DNA from: CAVYPR01 sp052145775
GTDB taxonomy: Bacteria; Actinomycetota; Acidimicrobiia; Acidimicrobiales; RAAP-2
Assembly (NCBI GenBank): GCA_052145775.1
Contig: JBKQNY010000061.1
Span: forward strand, 1 to 31,957
Length of the DNA stretch: 31,957 nt
Direction of reading: 5' to 3'
Shown here: piece by piece, positions 23,166-30,580 of the stretch
Numbering within the stretch: position 1 is the first letter of the stretch
Layout of the letters: each line of letters starts with the position of its first letter
Notes under the pieces: generated by a model
Database searches by the model: none
What the model was told of the DNA's origin: nothing
The model's input: only the letters and a program-made list of their open reading frames with translations
Position numbers and translations under genes: made by a program

Positions 23166-24046
23166 CCGAATCCGCCGCTCGGCAGGTAGGGGGCGAAGGG
23201 CCGCTCCATCCCCCGGATCATCACCGGGCCGGACGGGAAGAGGGGGAGGCCGGCGTCGAGCAACGGGCCCAGTGCCCACCGCTGGCCGCCGGTCAGCCAG
23301 CCGACCTCGAAGGGGCCGTCGGGCCGGGCCCGGGCCAGCGCCGCGGTGAGCACGGCGGCGGCCGACGGCTCGTCCCGGCCCGCCAACGTGACCACCCGGT
23401 CGGGCTGGGCCAGCGCGTAGGCGCGGTCGCCGTCGAGCAGCAGGGTGGCCCCGCCCGCCACCAGGTGGGCGAGGTCGGCCAGGCGGGGGGCTCCCCGCAC
23501 CGCCCGGTCGACGGCCGAGGCCGCGGCGAGCCCCTCCTCCCCGGCGGCCCGGACGGAGGGCGGCCCGGCCGGACGGCGGGTCACCGGGCCCGCGGCCACC
23601 AGCGTGGGGTGCGGCTCGAACCCGGCGGTGGCGTAGAGGCGGATCGCCCGGGGATCGACCGAGGCCTGGATGGTGCCCGGACCCCCGGCCCCGTAACCGA
23701 GGGCCCGGCCGAGGAGGGCCCTCCCCACCCCGGCCGACTGGCAGGCGGGGTCGACGCCCAGGAGTGAGAGGACCCAGTGCCGGCCGCGCACGAACGCCTG
23801 GGCCAGGCCCACGACGGCCCCGTCCCGCTCGGCCACCCAGGACCCGGCGGGGTCGGTGGCGAGGAGGTGGGCTATGCGCCGGCCGACGCGGTCCCGGTCG
23901 GCCCCGGCGGGTCCCGCCACCGCCTCCCTGGACGGGGGTCGGTGGCGGGCGCCCATGTCGGCTATGGCCGAGCACCACACCTCGACCGCCGGGGCCACGT
24001 CGGCGGTCTCCATGGGCCGGGTGGGGGGGCCGTCAGGTCCCTGCAT
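23162..24046 (-). CDS. GNAT-family acetyltransferase, probable double-domain type
   Basis: The N-terminal half of this 294-residue protein is a recognisable GNAT domain: W-V-A-E-R-D-G-A-V-V-G-L-A (70-82), L-L-G-V-D-P-A-C-Q-S-A-G-V-G-R-A-L-L (95-112) with the acetyl-CoA loop, and A-I-R-L-Y-A-T-A-G-F at 134-143. The second half, roughly 150-294, has a similar length and strand/helix rhythm but no clear acetyl-CoA loop, suggesting a degenerate second GNAT fold as in other tandem GNAT proteins. Substrate is unknown. The ATG at 24046 follows a minus-strand CAGGAT box by 6 nt, suggesting a leaderless transcript. The start region faces the divergent adenine deaminase. Confidence 0.8.
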   Translation of the reverse strand: MQGPDGPPTRPMETADVAPAVEVWCSAIADMGARHRPPSREAVAGPAGADRDRVGRRIAHLLATDPAGSWVAERDGAVVGLAQAFVRGRHWVLSLLGVDPACQSAGVGRALLGRALGYGAGGPGTIQASVDPRAIRLYATAGFEPHPTLVAAGPVTRRPAGPPSVRAAGEEGLAAASAVDRAVRGAPRLADLAHLVAGGATLLLDGDRAYALAQPDRVVTLAGRDEPSAAAVLTAALARARPDGPFEVGWLTGGQRWALGPLLDAGLPLFPSGPVMIRGMERPFAPYLPSGGFG

Positions 24047-24052
24047 GCCGTG

Positions 24053-24058
24053 ATCCTG
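24053..24058 (-). promoter_or_regulatory. possible -10 box for the double-GNAT gene
   Basis: CAGGAT on the minus strand matches TATAAT at three positions and ends 6 nt before the ATG at 24046. The spacing fits the leaderless pattern seen elsewhere in the window. Confidence 0.3.
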
Positions 24059-24084
24059 CCACGACCGTCCCCGACGTCGGCCGA

Positions 24085-24090
24085 TAGGTT
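24085..24090 (+). promoter_or_regulatory. -10 box for leaderless adenine deaminase transcript
   Basis: TAGGTT ends 7 nt before the ATG at 24098. A GGGGAG stretch between them could also serve as a ribosome site if transcription starts further upstream. No good -35 is visible. Confidence 0.45.
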
Positions 24091-24097
24091 GGGGAGC

Positions 24098-25822
24098 ATG
24101 GCCCGCCGCCCCGCCAGCCCCCGAGTGCTCGCCGTCGCCCGTGGCGACGTGCCGGCGGACCTCCTGGTCACCGGCGGCCGGGTGCTGTCCCCGTCAACGC
24201 GCGAGTGGGTCGAGACCGACCTGGCCGTGGCCGACGGGGTAGTGGCCGGCTGGGGTCCGAGGGAGGCGCTCGAGGTGGTCGACGTGGCCGGGGCCGCCGT
24301 CACCCCCGGGCTCATCGACGCGCACATGCACCTCGAGTCGACCAAGCTCTGGGTGGACGAGTTCGTCCGGACGGTGCTCCCCCTCGGCACCACCGCGGTG
24401 GCCGCCGACCCCCACGAGATCGCCAACGTGTTCGGCATCCCCGGGGTGGCGGCGCTGGTGGAGGCGGCGGCGGGCCTGCCCTTCACCTTCGGGGTGTGCG
24501 CCTCGAGCTGCGTGCCGGCCTCGCACTTCGAGAGCCCGGGGGCCGAGCTGGTCGCCGCCGACGTGCGGGCGCTCATGGAGGAGCACGGGGCCATCGGGGT
24601 GGCCGAGGTGATGAACTTCCCCGGGGTGGTGGCCGGGGACCCCGAGATGCTGGCCCGCATCGCCACCGCCGGGCGACGCCGGGTGGACGGCCACGCCCCG
24701 GGACTGTCGGGCCGGGCCCTTGACGCCTACCTGGCGGCCGGGGTGGAGTCCGACCACGAGTGCACGACGCTGGCCGAGGCCGAGGAGAAGCGCCGCAAGG
24801 GGATGTGGGTGTTCATCCGCCAGGGGTCGGCCAGCCAGAACCTGGCCGCCCTGGTGCCCAGCGTCCTCCTCCACGGCACCGACCACGTGGCGCTGTGCAC
24901 CGACGACCGCGAGCCCGACACCCTGCTGGCCTCGGGCCACCTGAACGACTGCGTGGCCCTGGCCGTGGCGGCCGGGGTGGGCGAGATCGACGCCCTGGTG
25001 ATGGCCACGGCCAACCCGGCCGAGTACCACGGCTTCAGCGAGCTGGGCTCGCTGGCCCCCGGCTACCAGGCCGACCTGGTCTGCTTCGACGAGCTGGCCG
25101 GCTTCCGGCCGTCCCGGGTCTTCCAGCGCGGCCGGCTGGTGGCCGCCGGCGGGCGGGCGGTGCCCGGCGCGGTGGGGGAGGTGCCGGCCCCGGCATGGAT
25201 GCGCCGCTCGGTCCACCTCGAGTCGCCGCCCGCGCCCGGCGACCTGGAGCTGCCGGCGCCGACGGGAGCCAGGGCCCGCACCATCGGCATCGAGTCGGGC
25301 TCGCTAACGACGCGTTCCTTGGTCACCGACCCCTCCGACCCGGGGGCCGAGGTGGCCCGGCTGGCCGTGGTGGAGCGCCACCGGCGGACGGGACGGATCG
25401 GGCTGGGCTGGGTGCACGGGTTCGGCCTCGAGCGCGGGGCATTCGCCTCCACCGTGGGTCACGACGCCCACAATGTGATGGTGGTGGGCGACGCCGGTGC
25501 GGGCGGCCCGGCGGCCATGGCCGCGGCGGTGGGGCGGCTGGCCGAGCTCGGCGGGGGTCAGGTCGTGGTCGACGCCGACGGCCGGGTGGTGGCCGAGATG
25601 GCCCTCGAGATCGGCGGCCTGATGAGCGACCGGCCGGCGACCGAGGTGGCCCGGGGGCTCGAGGCGCTGGTGGCGGCGGCCCGGGACCTGGGGGTGACCG
25701 TGGCCGCCCCGTTCATGCAGCTCTCGTTCCTCGGCCTCTCGGTCATCCCCGACCTGCGGCTCACCGACCAGGGCCTGGTCGACGTCGGGACGTTCGAGCT
25801 GGTGCCGGTGGCGGTGGGCTGA
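24098..25822 (+). CDS. ade: adenine deaminase
   Basis: Adenine deaminase converts adenine to hypoxanthine and ammonia for purine salvage. The 574-residue protein is an amidohydrolase of the bacterial AdeC family: metal ligands H76 and H78 in G-L-I-D-A-H-M-H-L-E-S, D-P-H-E-I-A-N-V-F-G at 104-113, G-H-A-P-G-L-S-G, E-S-D-H-E, and C-T-D-D-R-E-P-D-T-L with the last metal-binding aspartate. The C-terminal third is the AdeC-specific domain, with G-H-D-A-H-N and a tail ending in L-T-D-Q-G-L-V-D-V. Length is typical. The ATG lies just after a -10-like box. It is not a branched-chain gene; its stop lies 13 bp from the convergent leuD. Confidence 0.95.
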   Translation: MARRPASPRVLAVARGDVPADLLVTGGRVLSPSTREWVETDLAVADGVVAGWGPREALEVVDVAGAAVTPGLIDAHMHLESTKLWVDEFVRTVLPLGTTAVAADPHEIANVFGIPGVAALVEAAAGLPFTFGVCASSCVPASHFESPGAELVAADVRALMEEHGAIGVAEVMNFPGVVAGDPEMLARIATAGRRRVDGHAPGLSGRALDAYLAAGVESDHECTTLAEAEEKRRKGMWVFIRQGSASQNLAALVPSVLLHGTDHVALCTDDREPDTLLASGHLNDCVALAVAAGVGEIDALVMATANPAEYHGFSELGSLAPGYQADLVCFDELAGFRPSRVFQRGRLVAAGGRAVPGAVGEVPAPAWMRRSVHLESPPAPGDLELPAPTGARARTIGIESGSLTTRSLVTDPSDPGAEVARLAVVERHRRTGRIGLGWVHGFGLERGAFASTVGHDAHNVMVVGDAGAGGPAAMAAAVGRLAELGGGQVVVDADGRVVAEMALEIGGLMSDRPATEVARGLEALVAAARDLGVTVAAPFMQLSFLGLSVIPDLRLTDQGLVDVGTFELVPVAVG

Positions 25823-25835
25823 GCGCCGCCCGGCC

Positions 25836-26441
25836 CTACGCCGGGGCGGCGGCCGACCGGGGGAGCCACCCCGGCCGGCGGGCCTCGTAGGCGCCGATCT
25901 CCGACTCGTGGCGGAGCGAGAGCCCGATGTCGTCCCAGCCGTTCACCAGCCGCTCCCGGGTGAACTCGTCGAGCGGGAAGGTCGCCTCGATGCCGGCGGC
26001 CGGGGCCTCGACCGTGCCCCTGGCGACGTCGATGGTGAGCTCGAGCGAGGGGTCGCCGGCCACCGCCTCCAGCAGGGCGCGGTCGACCTCGGGGGAGACC
26101 TCGACCGGCACCAGCCCCTGCTTCGTGCAGTTGTTGCGGAAGATGTCGGCGAAGCGGGAGGACACCACCGCCTCGAACCCGTAGTCGAGCAGCGCCCAGA
26201 CCGCGTGCTCGCGCGAGGACCCGGTGCCGAAGTTGTGGCCGGCCACCAAGATGGTGGCCCCGGCATACTCGGGCTGGTTGAGGACGAAGGAGCGGTCGTC
26301 GCGCCATTCGGCGAAGAGGCCGGCCCCGAAGCCGGTGCGCTCGACGCGTTTCAGCCAGTCGGAGGGGATGATCTGGTCGGTGTCGACGTCGGAGCGGTCG
26401 AGCGGGACCGCCCGGCCAGTGATGACGGTGACCGGCCTCAC
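25836..26441 (-). CDS. leuD: 3-isopropylmalate dehydratase small subunit
   Basis: LeuD is the swivelling small subunit that completes the active site of the LeuC aconitase-type enzyme, which isomerises 2- to 3-isopropylmalate (and citramalate to 2-methylmalate when CimA is present). The 201-residue protein has the N-terminal D-V-D-T-D-Q-I-I-P motif, the G-x-N-F-G-T-G-S-S-R-E-H-A substrate loop, and S-R-F-A-D-I-F-R-N-N, all characteristic of bacterial LeuD. The GTG start overlaps leuC's TGA by 4 bp. It is the last gene of greA-leuC-leuD. Confidence 0.96.
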   Translation of the reverse strand: MRPVTVITGRAVPLDRSDVDTDQIIPSDWLKRVERTGFGAGLFAEWRDDRSFVLNQPEYAGATILVAGHNFGTGSSREHAVWALLDYGFEAVVSSRFADIFRNNCTKQGLVPVEVSPEVDRALLEAVAGDPSLELTIDVARGTVEAPAAGIEATFPLDEFTRERLVNGWDDIGLSLRHESEIGAYEARRPGWLPRSAAAPA

Positions 26442-27847
26442 GAGTCGAGGTCCTCGGGCCCGGCGAACCGCCCGGCCACCGCGGTGGCGGCGGCCACGGC
26501 GGGGGAGACGAGGTGGGTGCGTCCGCCCCGGCCCTGGCGCCCCTCGAAGTTGCGGTTGGAGGTGGAGGCGCACCGCTCGCCCGGCGACAGCTTGTCGGGG
26601 TTCATGGCCAGGCACATCGAGCAGCCCGGCTGGCGCCACTCGAAGCCGGCGGCCTCGAACACCTTGTCCAGCCCCTCCGCCTCGGCCTGGGCCTTCACCC
26701 GGTGCGAGCCGGGAACGACCAAGGCCCGCAGCCCGGGGTGGACGTGGCGGCCCTCGAGGACGGCGGCGGCGGCCCGGAGGTCCTCGATCCGAGAGTTGGT
26801 GCACGAGCCCAAGAAGACCGTGTCGACGGCCACCTCCCGCAGGGGGGTGCCGGCCTCGAGCCCCATGTAGGCGAGCGCCCGGGCCGCGGCCTCCCGGTCG
26901 GCGGGGTCGCTGAAGGAGTCGGGGTCGGGAACCCGGCCGGAGATGGGCGCCACCTGGGCCGGGTTGGTGCCCCAGGTGAGGTGGGGCACCAGGCCGGCCG
27001 CCTCGAGGACCACCTCGGTGTCGAAGGCGGCGCCTTCGTCGGTGGGGAGGGTGGCCCAGTAGGCGAGGGCCTCGTCCCACGCCGCGCCGGACGGGGCGTG
27101 GGTGCGCCCCTCGAGGTAGGCGAAGGTGGTCTCGTCGGGGGCGACCATCCCGGCCCGGGCGCCGCCCTCGATGCTCATGTTGCAGACCGTCATCCGCCCC
27201 TCCATGGAGAGCGAGCGCACGGCCCGGCCGCGGTACTCGATGACGTGGCCCATACCCCCGCCGGTGCCGATGCGGCCGATCACCGCCAGCACCAGGTCCT
27301 TGGCCGTCACCCCGGCCGGGAGGTCCCCCTCGACGGTGACGGCCATGGTGGCCGGCCGCTGCTGGGGGAGGGTCTGGGTGGCCAGGACGTGCTCGACCTC
27401 GCTGGTGCCGATCCCGAAGGCCAGGGCCCCGAACGCCCCGTGGGTGGAGGTGTGGCTGTCGCCGCAGACGATGGTCATGCCGGGCTGGCTGAGCCCCTGC
27501 TCGGGTCCGATGATGTGCACGATGCCCTGGTTGGCGTCGCCCATGGGGTAGCAGGTGATGCCGTACTCGGCGCAGTTGGCCGAGAGCACCTCGAGCTGGC
27601 GGGCCGAGACCGGGTCGGCGACCGGCCGGTCGATGTCGGTGGTGGGCACGTTGTGGTCGGCGGTGGCCACCGTGAGATCGGGGCGCCGCACGGTGCGCCC
27701 GGCCATCCGCAGCCCGTCGAAGGCCTGGGGCGAGGTGACCTCGTGGACGAGGTGCAGGTCGATGAAGAGGAGGTCGGGCTCGCCCTCGGCGCGGTGGACC
27801 ACGTGGGTGTCCCACACCTTGTCGGCCATGGTGCGCGGGCCGCTCAC
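26438..27847 (-). CDS. leuC: 3-isopropylmalate dehydratase large subunit
   Basis: LeuC holds the catalytic [4Fe-4S] cluster of isopropylmalate isomerase. The 469-residue protein has cluster ligands C349 in G-S-C-T-N-S-R and C409/C412 in P-G-C-S-M-C, each two residues beyond the E. coli positions 347, 407 and 410. The V-C-G-D-S-H-T-S-T-H-G segment at 127-137 and N-R-N-F-E-G-R-Q-G near the C-terminus are also intact. The GTG at 27847 is preferred because it overlaps the greA stop in the GTGA arrangement common here; an ATG at 27829 gives the more conventional N-terminus M-A-D-K-V-W-D. Neither has a strong ribosome site. No leader peptide precedes the unit, so unlike leuA and leuB it shows no attenuator. 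Confidence 0.96.
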   Translation of the reverse strand: MSGPRTMADKVWDTHVVHRAEGEPDLLFIDLHLVHEVTSPQAFDGLRMAGRTVRRPDLTVATADHNVPTTDIDRPVADPVSARQLEVLSANCAEYGITCYPMGDANQGIVHIIGPEQGLSQPGMTIVCGDSHTSTHGAFGALAFGIGTSEVEHVLATQTLPQQRPATMAVTVEGDLPAGVTAKDLVLAVIGRIGTGGGMGHVIEYRGRAVRSLSMEGRMTVCNMSIEGGARAGMVAPDETTFAYLEGRTHAPSGAAWDEALAYWATLPTDEGAAFDTEVVLEAAGLVPHLTWGTNPAQVAPISGRVPDPDSFSDPADREAAARALAYMGLEAGTPLREVAVDTVFLGSCTNSRIEDLRAAAAVLEGRHVHPGLRALVVPGSHRVKAQAEAEGLDKVFEAAGFEWRQPGCSMCLAMNPDKLSPGERCASTSNRNFEGRQGRGGRTHLVSPAVAAATAVAGRFAGPEDLDS

Positions 27848-28344
27848 CCGCCCACCCGCACGATCTCCACCCGGAGCGTCCCCCCCGGTGCCTCGTACTC
27901 GACGGTCTCGCCGGCCGAACGGCCGATGAGGGCCTGGCCCAGCGGGGCGCTGGGCGAGACCACCGGCATGTCGCCCCGGCGCTCCTCGATGGAGCCGACG
28001 AAGAACTCCTGGGCCTCGTCCTCGTCGTCGCCCTCGTAGCGCAGGGTGACCACCACGCCGTGGTCGACGGTCGTGGCCTCGCCGCCCGAGTCGGGCACGA
28101 CCTCGGCCGTCTTCAGGAGGGCCTGGAGCTGTCGGATGCGCGACTCCATCTTCCCCTGGGCGTCCTTGGCCGCGTGGTAGTCGCCATTCTCCGACAGGTC
28201 CCCCAGGGCCCGGGCGGCCTCGATGGCCTGGGCGATCTCCACCCGGCCGCGGGTGGTGAGGTCCTCCAGCTCGGCCTGGAGGCGGTCGTAGGTCTCCTGG
28301 GTGAGCCGGGTCGGCTCGGCCCGCCTCCCGGTGGTGTCGGTCAC
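27844..28344 (-). CDS. greA: transcription elongation factor GreA
   Basis: GreA rescues backtracked RNA polymerase by stimulating transcript cleavage. The 166-residue protein has the N-terminal coiled coil (about 14-82) whose tip carries G-D-L-S-E-N with D49 and E52 as the catalytic acids, followed by Y-H-A-A-K-D, and the C-terminal FKBP-like domain with V-S-P-S-A-P-L-G-Q-A-L-I-G. The GTG start is supported by a minus-strand TAGCCT that ends 7 nt upstream, pointing to a leaderless transcript, and it gives the normal family length. It overlaps leuC by 4 bp and so appears to lead the greA-leuC-leuD operon, an unusual partnership for greA. Confidence 0.94.
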   Translation of the reverse strand: MTDTTGRRAEPTRLTQETYDRLQAELEDLTTRGRVEIAQAIEAARALGDLSENGDYHAAKDAQGKMESRIRQLQALLKTAEVVPDSGGEATTVDHGVVVTLRYEGDDEDEAQEFFVGSIEERRGDMPVVSPSAPLGQALIGRSAGETVEYEAPGGTLRVEIVRVGG

Positions 28345-28351
28345 GGCCACG

Positions 28352-28357
28352 AGGCTA
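28352..28357 (-). promoter_or_regulatory. -10 box for leaderless greA-leuCD transcript
   Basis: On the minus strand TAGCCT ends 7 nt before the GTG at 28344. It supports the chosen greA start. The promoter is back to back with the leuB leader promoter, whose -35 begins at 28396. Confidence 0.5.
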
Positions 28358-28395
28358 CCGGCTGGCGCGTGGGCGGCGGCACGCCCACGAGGTGG

Positions 28396-28425
28396 TTGAC
28401 GCCGGGCGGCGGGGTGGGGAAGACT
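28396..28425 (+). promoter_or_regulatory. promoter of the leuB-ilvE-cimA leader
   Basis: TTGACG (28396-28401) and AAGACT (28420-28425) are separated by 18 nt. The -35 is the same hexamer as that of the leuA leader. Transcription would start within a few bases of the leader ATG at 28435. Confidence 0.55.
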
Positions 28426-28434
28426 GAGCGCCGG

Positions 28435-28473
28435 ATGAGTGTCTTCTTCAACCCCGTAGTCATTATCAGTTAG
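28435..28473 (+). CDS. leuB-ilvE-cimA leader peptide with Val-Val-Ile-Ile run
   Basis: This 12-codon frame reads M-S-V-F-F-N-P-V-V-I-I-S and ends in TAG. The regulatory codons are GTA GTC ATT ATC, of which GTA and ATT are rare here. It contains no leucine codon, although the first structural gene is leuB. A hairpin overlaps the stop codon and an intrinsic terminator with five T residues lies 30 nt further on. Position, size, rare codons and hairpins are the same as in the ilvB and leuA leaders, which makes the call strong despite its length. Confidence 0.8.
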   Translation: MSVFFNPVVIIS

Positions 28474-28527
28474 GCGCGCGCCGACCGGGGCGCGCCTGTT
28501 CGACCGTCCACTCCGTGGGCGGTTTTT
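28472..28527 (+). terminator. leuB-ilvE-cimA attenuator: pause hairpin and intrinsic terminator
   Basis: The first hairpin pairs AGGCGCGC (28472-28479) with GCGCGCCT (28490-28497) and begins inside the leader stop codon. The terminator pairs CCGTCCA (28504-28510) with TGGGCGG (28516-28522), with one G-U pair, followed by TTTTT. It lies 55 bp before leuB. Confidence 0.77.
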
Positions 28528-28582
28528 CATTTCCCGGACACGTACGGCCCACCGCGGAGGGGGCCCGGAGGGCGCAGGAGCG

Positions 28583-29647
28583 ATGCACGCAGAGGACAAG
28601 GGAGGTCCGGTTGGGCACCGGGTGGCCGTCATCGGCGGCGACGGCATCGGGCCCGAGGTGCTGCGCGAGGCGCTGAAGGTGGCCGACGCGGCCGGCGCCG
28701 CCCTCGACACCACCGAGTTCGACCTGGGCGCGGACCGCTACCTGCGCACCGGGGACGTGCTCCCCGACGCCGTGCTCGACGAGCTGCGCGGGTTCGACGC
28801 CATCCTGCTGGGCGCGGTCGGGCCGCCGGTCGGGGACACCTCGGTGCCGCCCGGGACGCTCGAGCGTGGGCTCCTGCTGCGGCTCCGCTTCGAGCTCGAC
28901 CTCTACGTCAACCTGCGGCCGTTCACCGGGGTGCCCGGGTCGATCGCCGAGGGGGCCGACTTCGTCGTGGTCCGCGAGAACACCGAGTGCACCTACGCCG
29001 GGGAGGGCGGCTTCCTGCGCCGGGGGACCCCCCACGAGGTGGCCACCCAGGGCTCGGTGAACACCAGGATGGGGGCCGAGCGGTGTGTGCGCTTCGCCTT
29101 CGAGCTGGCCCGGAGCCGTCCCGCCCGCAAGCTCACGCTTGTCCACAAGACCAACGTGCTCACCTTCGCCGGCGACCTGTGGCAGCGGACGGTCGACGAG
29201 GTGGCCGCGGACTTCGGCGAGGTGACCCGCGACTACAACCACGTCGACGCCGCCTGCATCTACCTGGTCGAGCAGCCGAGGCGCTACGACGTGATCGTCA
29301 CCGACAATCTCTTCGGCGACATCCTGACCGACCTGGCCGGCGCCGTCTCCGGCGGCATCGGCTTCGCCGCCTCGGCCAACCTCAACCCGGCCCGCACCGG
29401 CCCCTCCCTCTTCGAGCCGGTCCACGGGGCGGCGCACGACATCGCCGGCAAGGGCATCGCCAACCCCCTGGCCGCCATCCACTCGGCCGCCCTCATGCTC
29501 GACTTCCTGGGCGAGGACGACGCCGCGGCCCGGGTGAAAAAAGCCATGGCCGGCTACATCGACGACCAGTACCGCGACGGCCCACCGTCCGCGGCCAACC
29601 AGCCCTCCACCGTCGCCGTGGGCGACGCCATCGCAGAAAGGCTCTGA
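28583..29647 (+). CDS. leuB: 3-isopropylmalate dehydrogenase
   Basis: LeuB oxidatively decarboxylates 3-isopropylmalate to 2-oxoisocaproate with NAD; with CimA and LeuCD it can also process 3-methylmalate to 2-oxobutyrate. The 354-residue protein shows G-G-D-G-I-G-P-E-V near residue 18, substrate-binding R-L-R-F-E-L-D-L-Y-V-N-L-R-P at 100-113, V-R-E-N-T-E at 130-135, T-D-N-L-F-G-D-I-L-T-D-L with the metal aspartates, and G-A-A-H-D-I-A-G-K-G-I-A-N-P. The ATG is preceded by an AGGAG site. The first ten residues are a variable extension. It is followed after 3 bp by ilvE and controlled by the VVII leader. Confidence 0.95.
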   Translation: MHAEDKGGPVGHRVAVIGGDGIGPEVLREALKVADAAGAALDTTEFDLGADRYLRTGDVLPDAVLDELRGFDAILLGAVGPPVGDTSVPPGTLERGLLLRLRFELDLYVNLRPFTGVPGSIAEGADFVVVRENTECTYAGEGGFLRRGTPHEVATQGSVNTRMGAERCVRFAFELARSRPARKLTLVHKTNVLTFAGDLWQRTVDEVAADFGEVTRDYNHVDAACIYLVEQPRRYDVIVTDNLFGDILTDLAGAVSGGIGFAASANLNPARTGPSLFEPVHGAAHDIAGKGIANPLAAIHSAALMLDFLGEDDAAARVKKAMAGYIDDQYRDGPPSAANQPSTVAVGDAIAERL

Positions 29648-29650
29648 ACA

Positions 29651-30580
29651 GTGCCCATCACCCCGACCGAGAAGATCTGGATGGACGGCGAGCTCGTCGA
29701 CTGGGCGGAGGCCCAGGTCCACGTGCTCAGCCACACCATGCACTACGGGTCCGGCGTGTTCGAGGGCATCCGGGCCTACCCGACCTCCCAAGGACCCGCC
29801 ATCTTCCGGCTGCGCGACCACGTCCGCCGCCTGGTGAACTCGGCCAAGATCCTCCTCATGGACGTCCCCTTCACCGAGGACGAGCTGGTGGCGGCCTGCC
29901 GGGACGTCGTGCGGGTCAACGACCTCTCCGACGGCTGCTACCTGCGGCCCATCGTGTTCCTCGGCTACGGCGAGATGGGGCTCAATCCCCTCCCGTGCCC
30001 GGTCAACGTGGCCATCGCCGCCTGGCCGTGGGGCACCTACCTGGGCGACGACGGGGTGGCCAACGGGGTGTCGGCCAAGATCAGCTCCTGGCGCCGCCAC
30101 GACCCCAACGCCGTGCCCACGGCGGCCAAGAGCACCGGCATGTACCTGAACTCCTCGCTGGCCAAGGTGGAGGCGATCAAGGCCGGGTACGACGAGGCCA
30201 TCCTGCTCGCCCCCGACGGTCACGTGAGCGAGTGCACGGGGGAGAACCTCTTCGTGGTGAGCGACGGCCGGCTGCGCACGCCGCCCACCTCGGACTCGGG
30301 CGCCCTCGACGGGATCACCCAGCAGACCGTGGAGACCATCGTGGCCGACATGGGGCTCGAGGTGGCCCACGAGCCGATCATCCGGACCGACCTCTACACG
30401 GCCGACGAGGTGTTCCTCACCGGCACCGCGGCCGAGGTGGTGCCCATCCGCTCGGTCGACGACCGGGCGGTGGGCGAGGGCAGGCCGGGCCCCATCACCA
30501 AGGAGATCCAGGAGACCTACTTCGCCACCGTGCGGGGCCAGCTCGACCGCTACAAAGACTGGCTCGACCATGTCGAGTGA
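29651..30580 (+). CDS. ilvE: branched-chain amino-acid aminotransferase
   Basis: IlvE transfers an amino group from glutamate to the 2-oxo acids of leucine, isoleucine and valine. The 309-residue fold-type IV PLP enzyme has M-H-Y-G-S-G-V-F-E-G-I-R at 30-41, Y-L-R-P at 97-100, and the PLP lysine K160 in V-P-T-A-A-K, the same number as in the E. coli enzyme. S-E-C-T-G-E-N-L-F and the late L-T-G-T-A-A-E-V-V-P complete the cofactor site. The start is a GTG, 3 bp after the leuB stop, with GAAAGG upstream. Its stop overlaps the cimA start by 11 nt. Confidence 0.97.
   Translation: MPITPTEKIWMDGELVDWAEAQVHVLSHTMHYGSGVFEGIRAYPTSQGPAIFRLRDHVRRLVNSAKILLMDVPFTEDELVAACRDVVRVNDLSDGCYLRPIVFLGYGEMGLNPLPCPVNVAIAAWPWGTYLGDDGVANGVSAKISSWRRHDPNAVPTAAKSTGMYLNSSLAKVEAIKAGYDEAILLAPDGHVSECTGENLFVVSDGRLRTPPTSDSGALDGITQQTVETIVADMGLEVAHEPIIRTDLYTADEVFLTGTAAEVVPIRSVDDRAVGEGRPGPITKEIQETYFATVRGQLDRYKDWLDHVE

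Noticed and set aside
23777..24097. In-frame upstream extension of adenine deaminase
   Set aside because: It is antisense to the double-GNAT gene and has no family similarity; the ATG at 24098 has promoter support.
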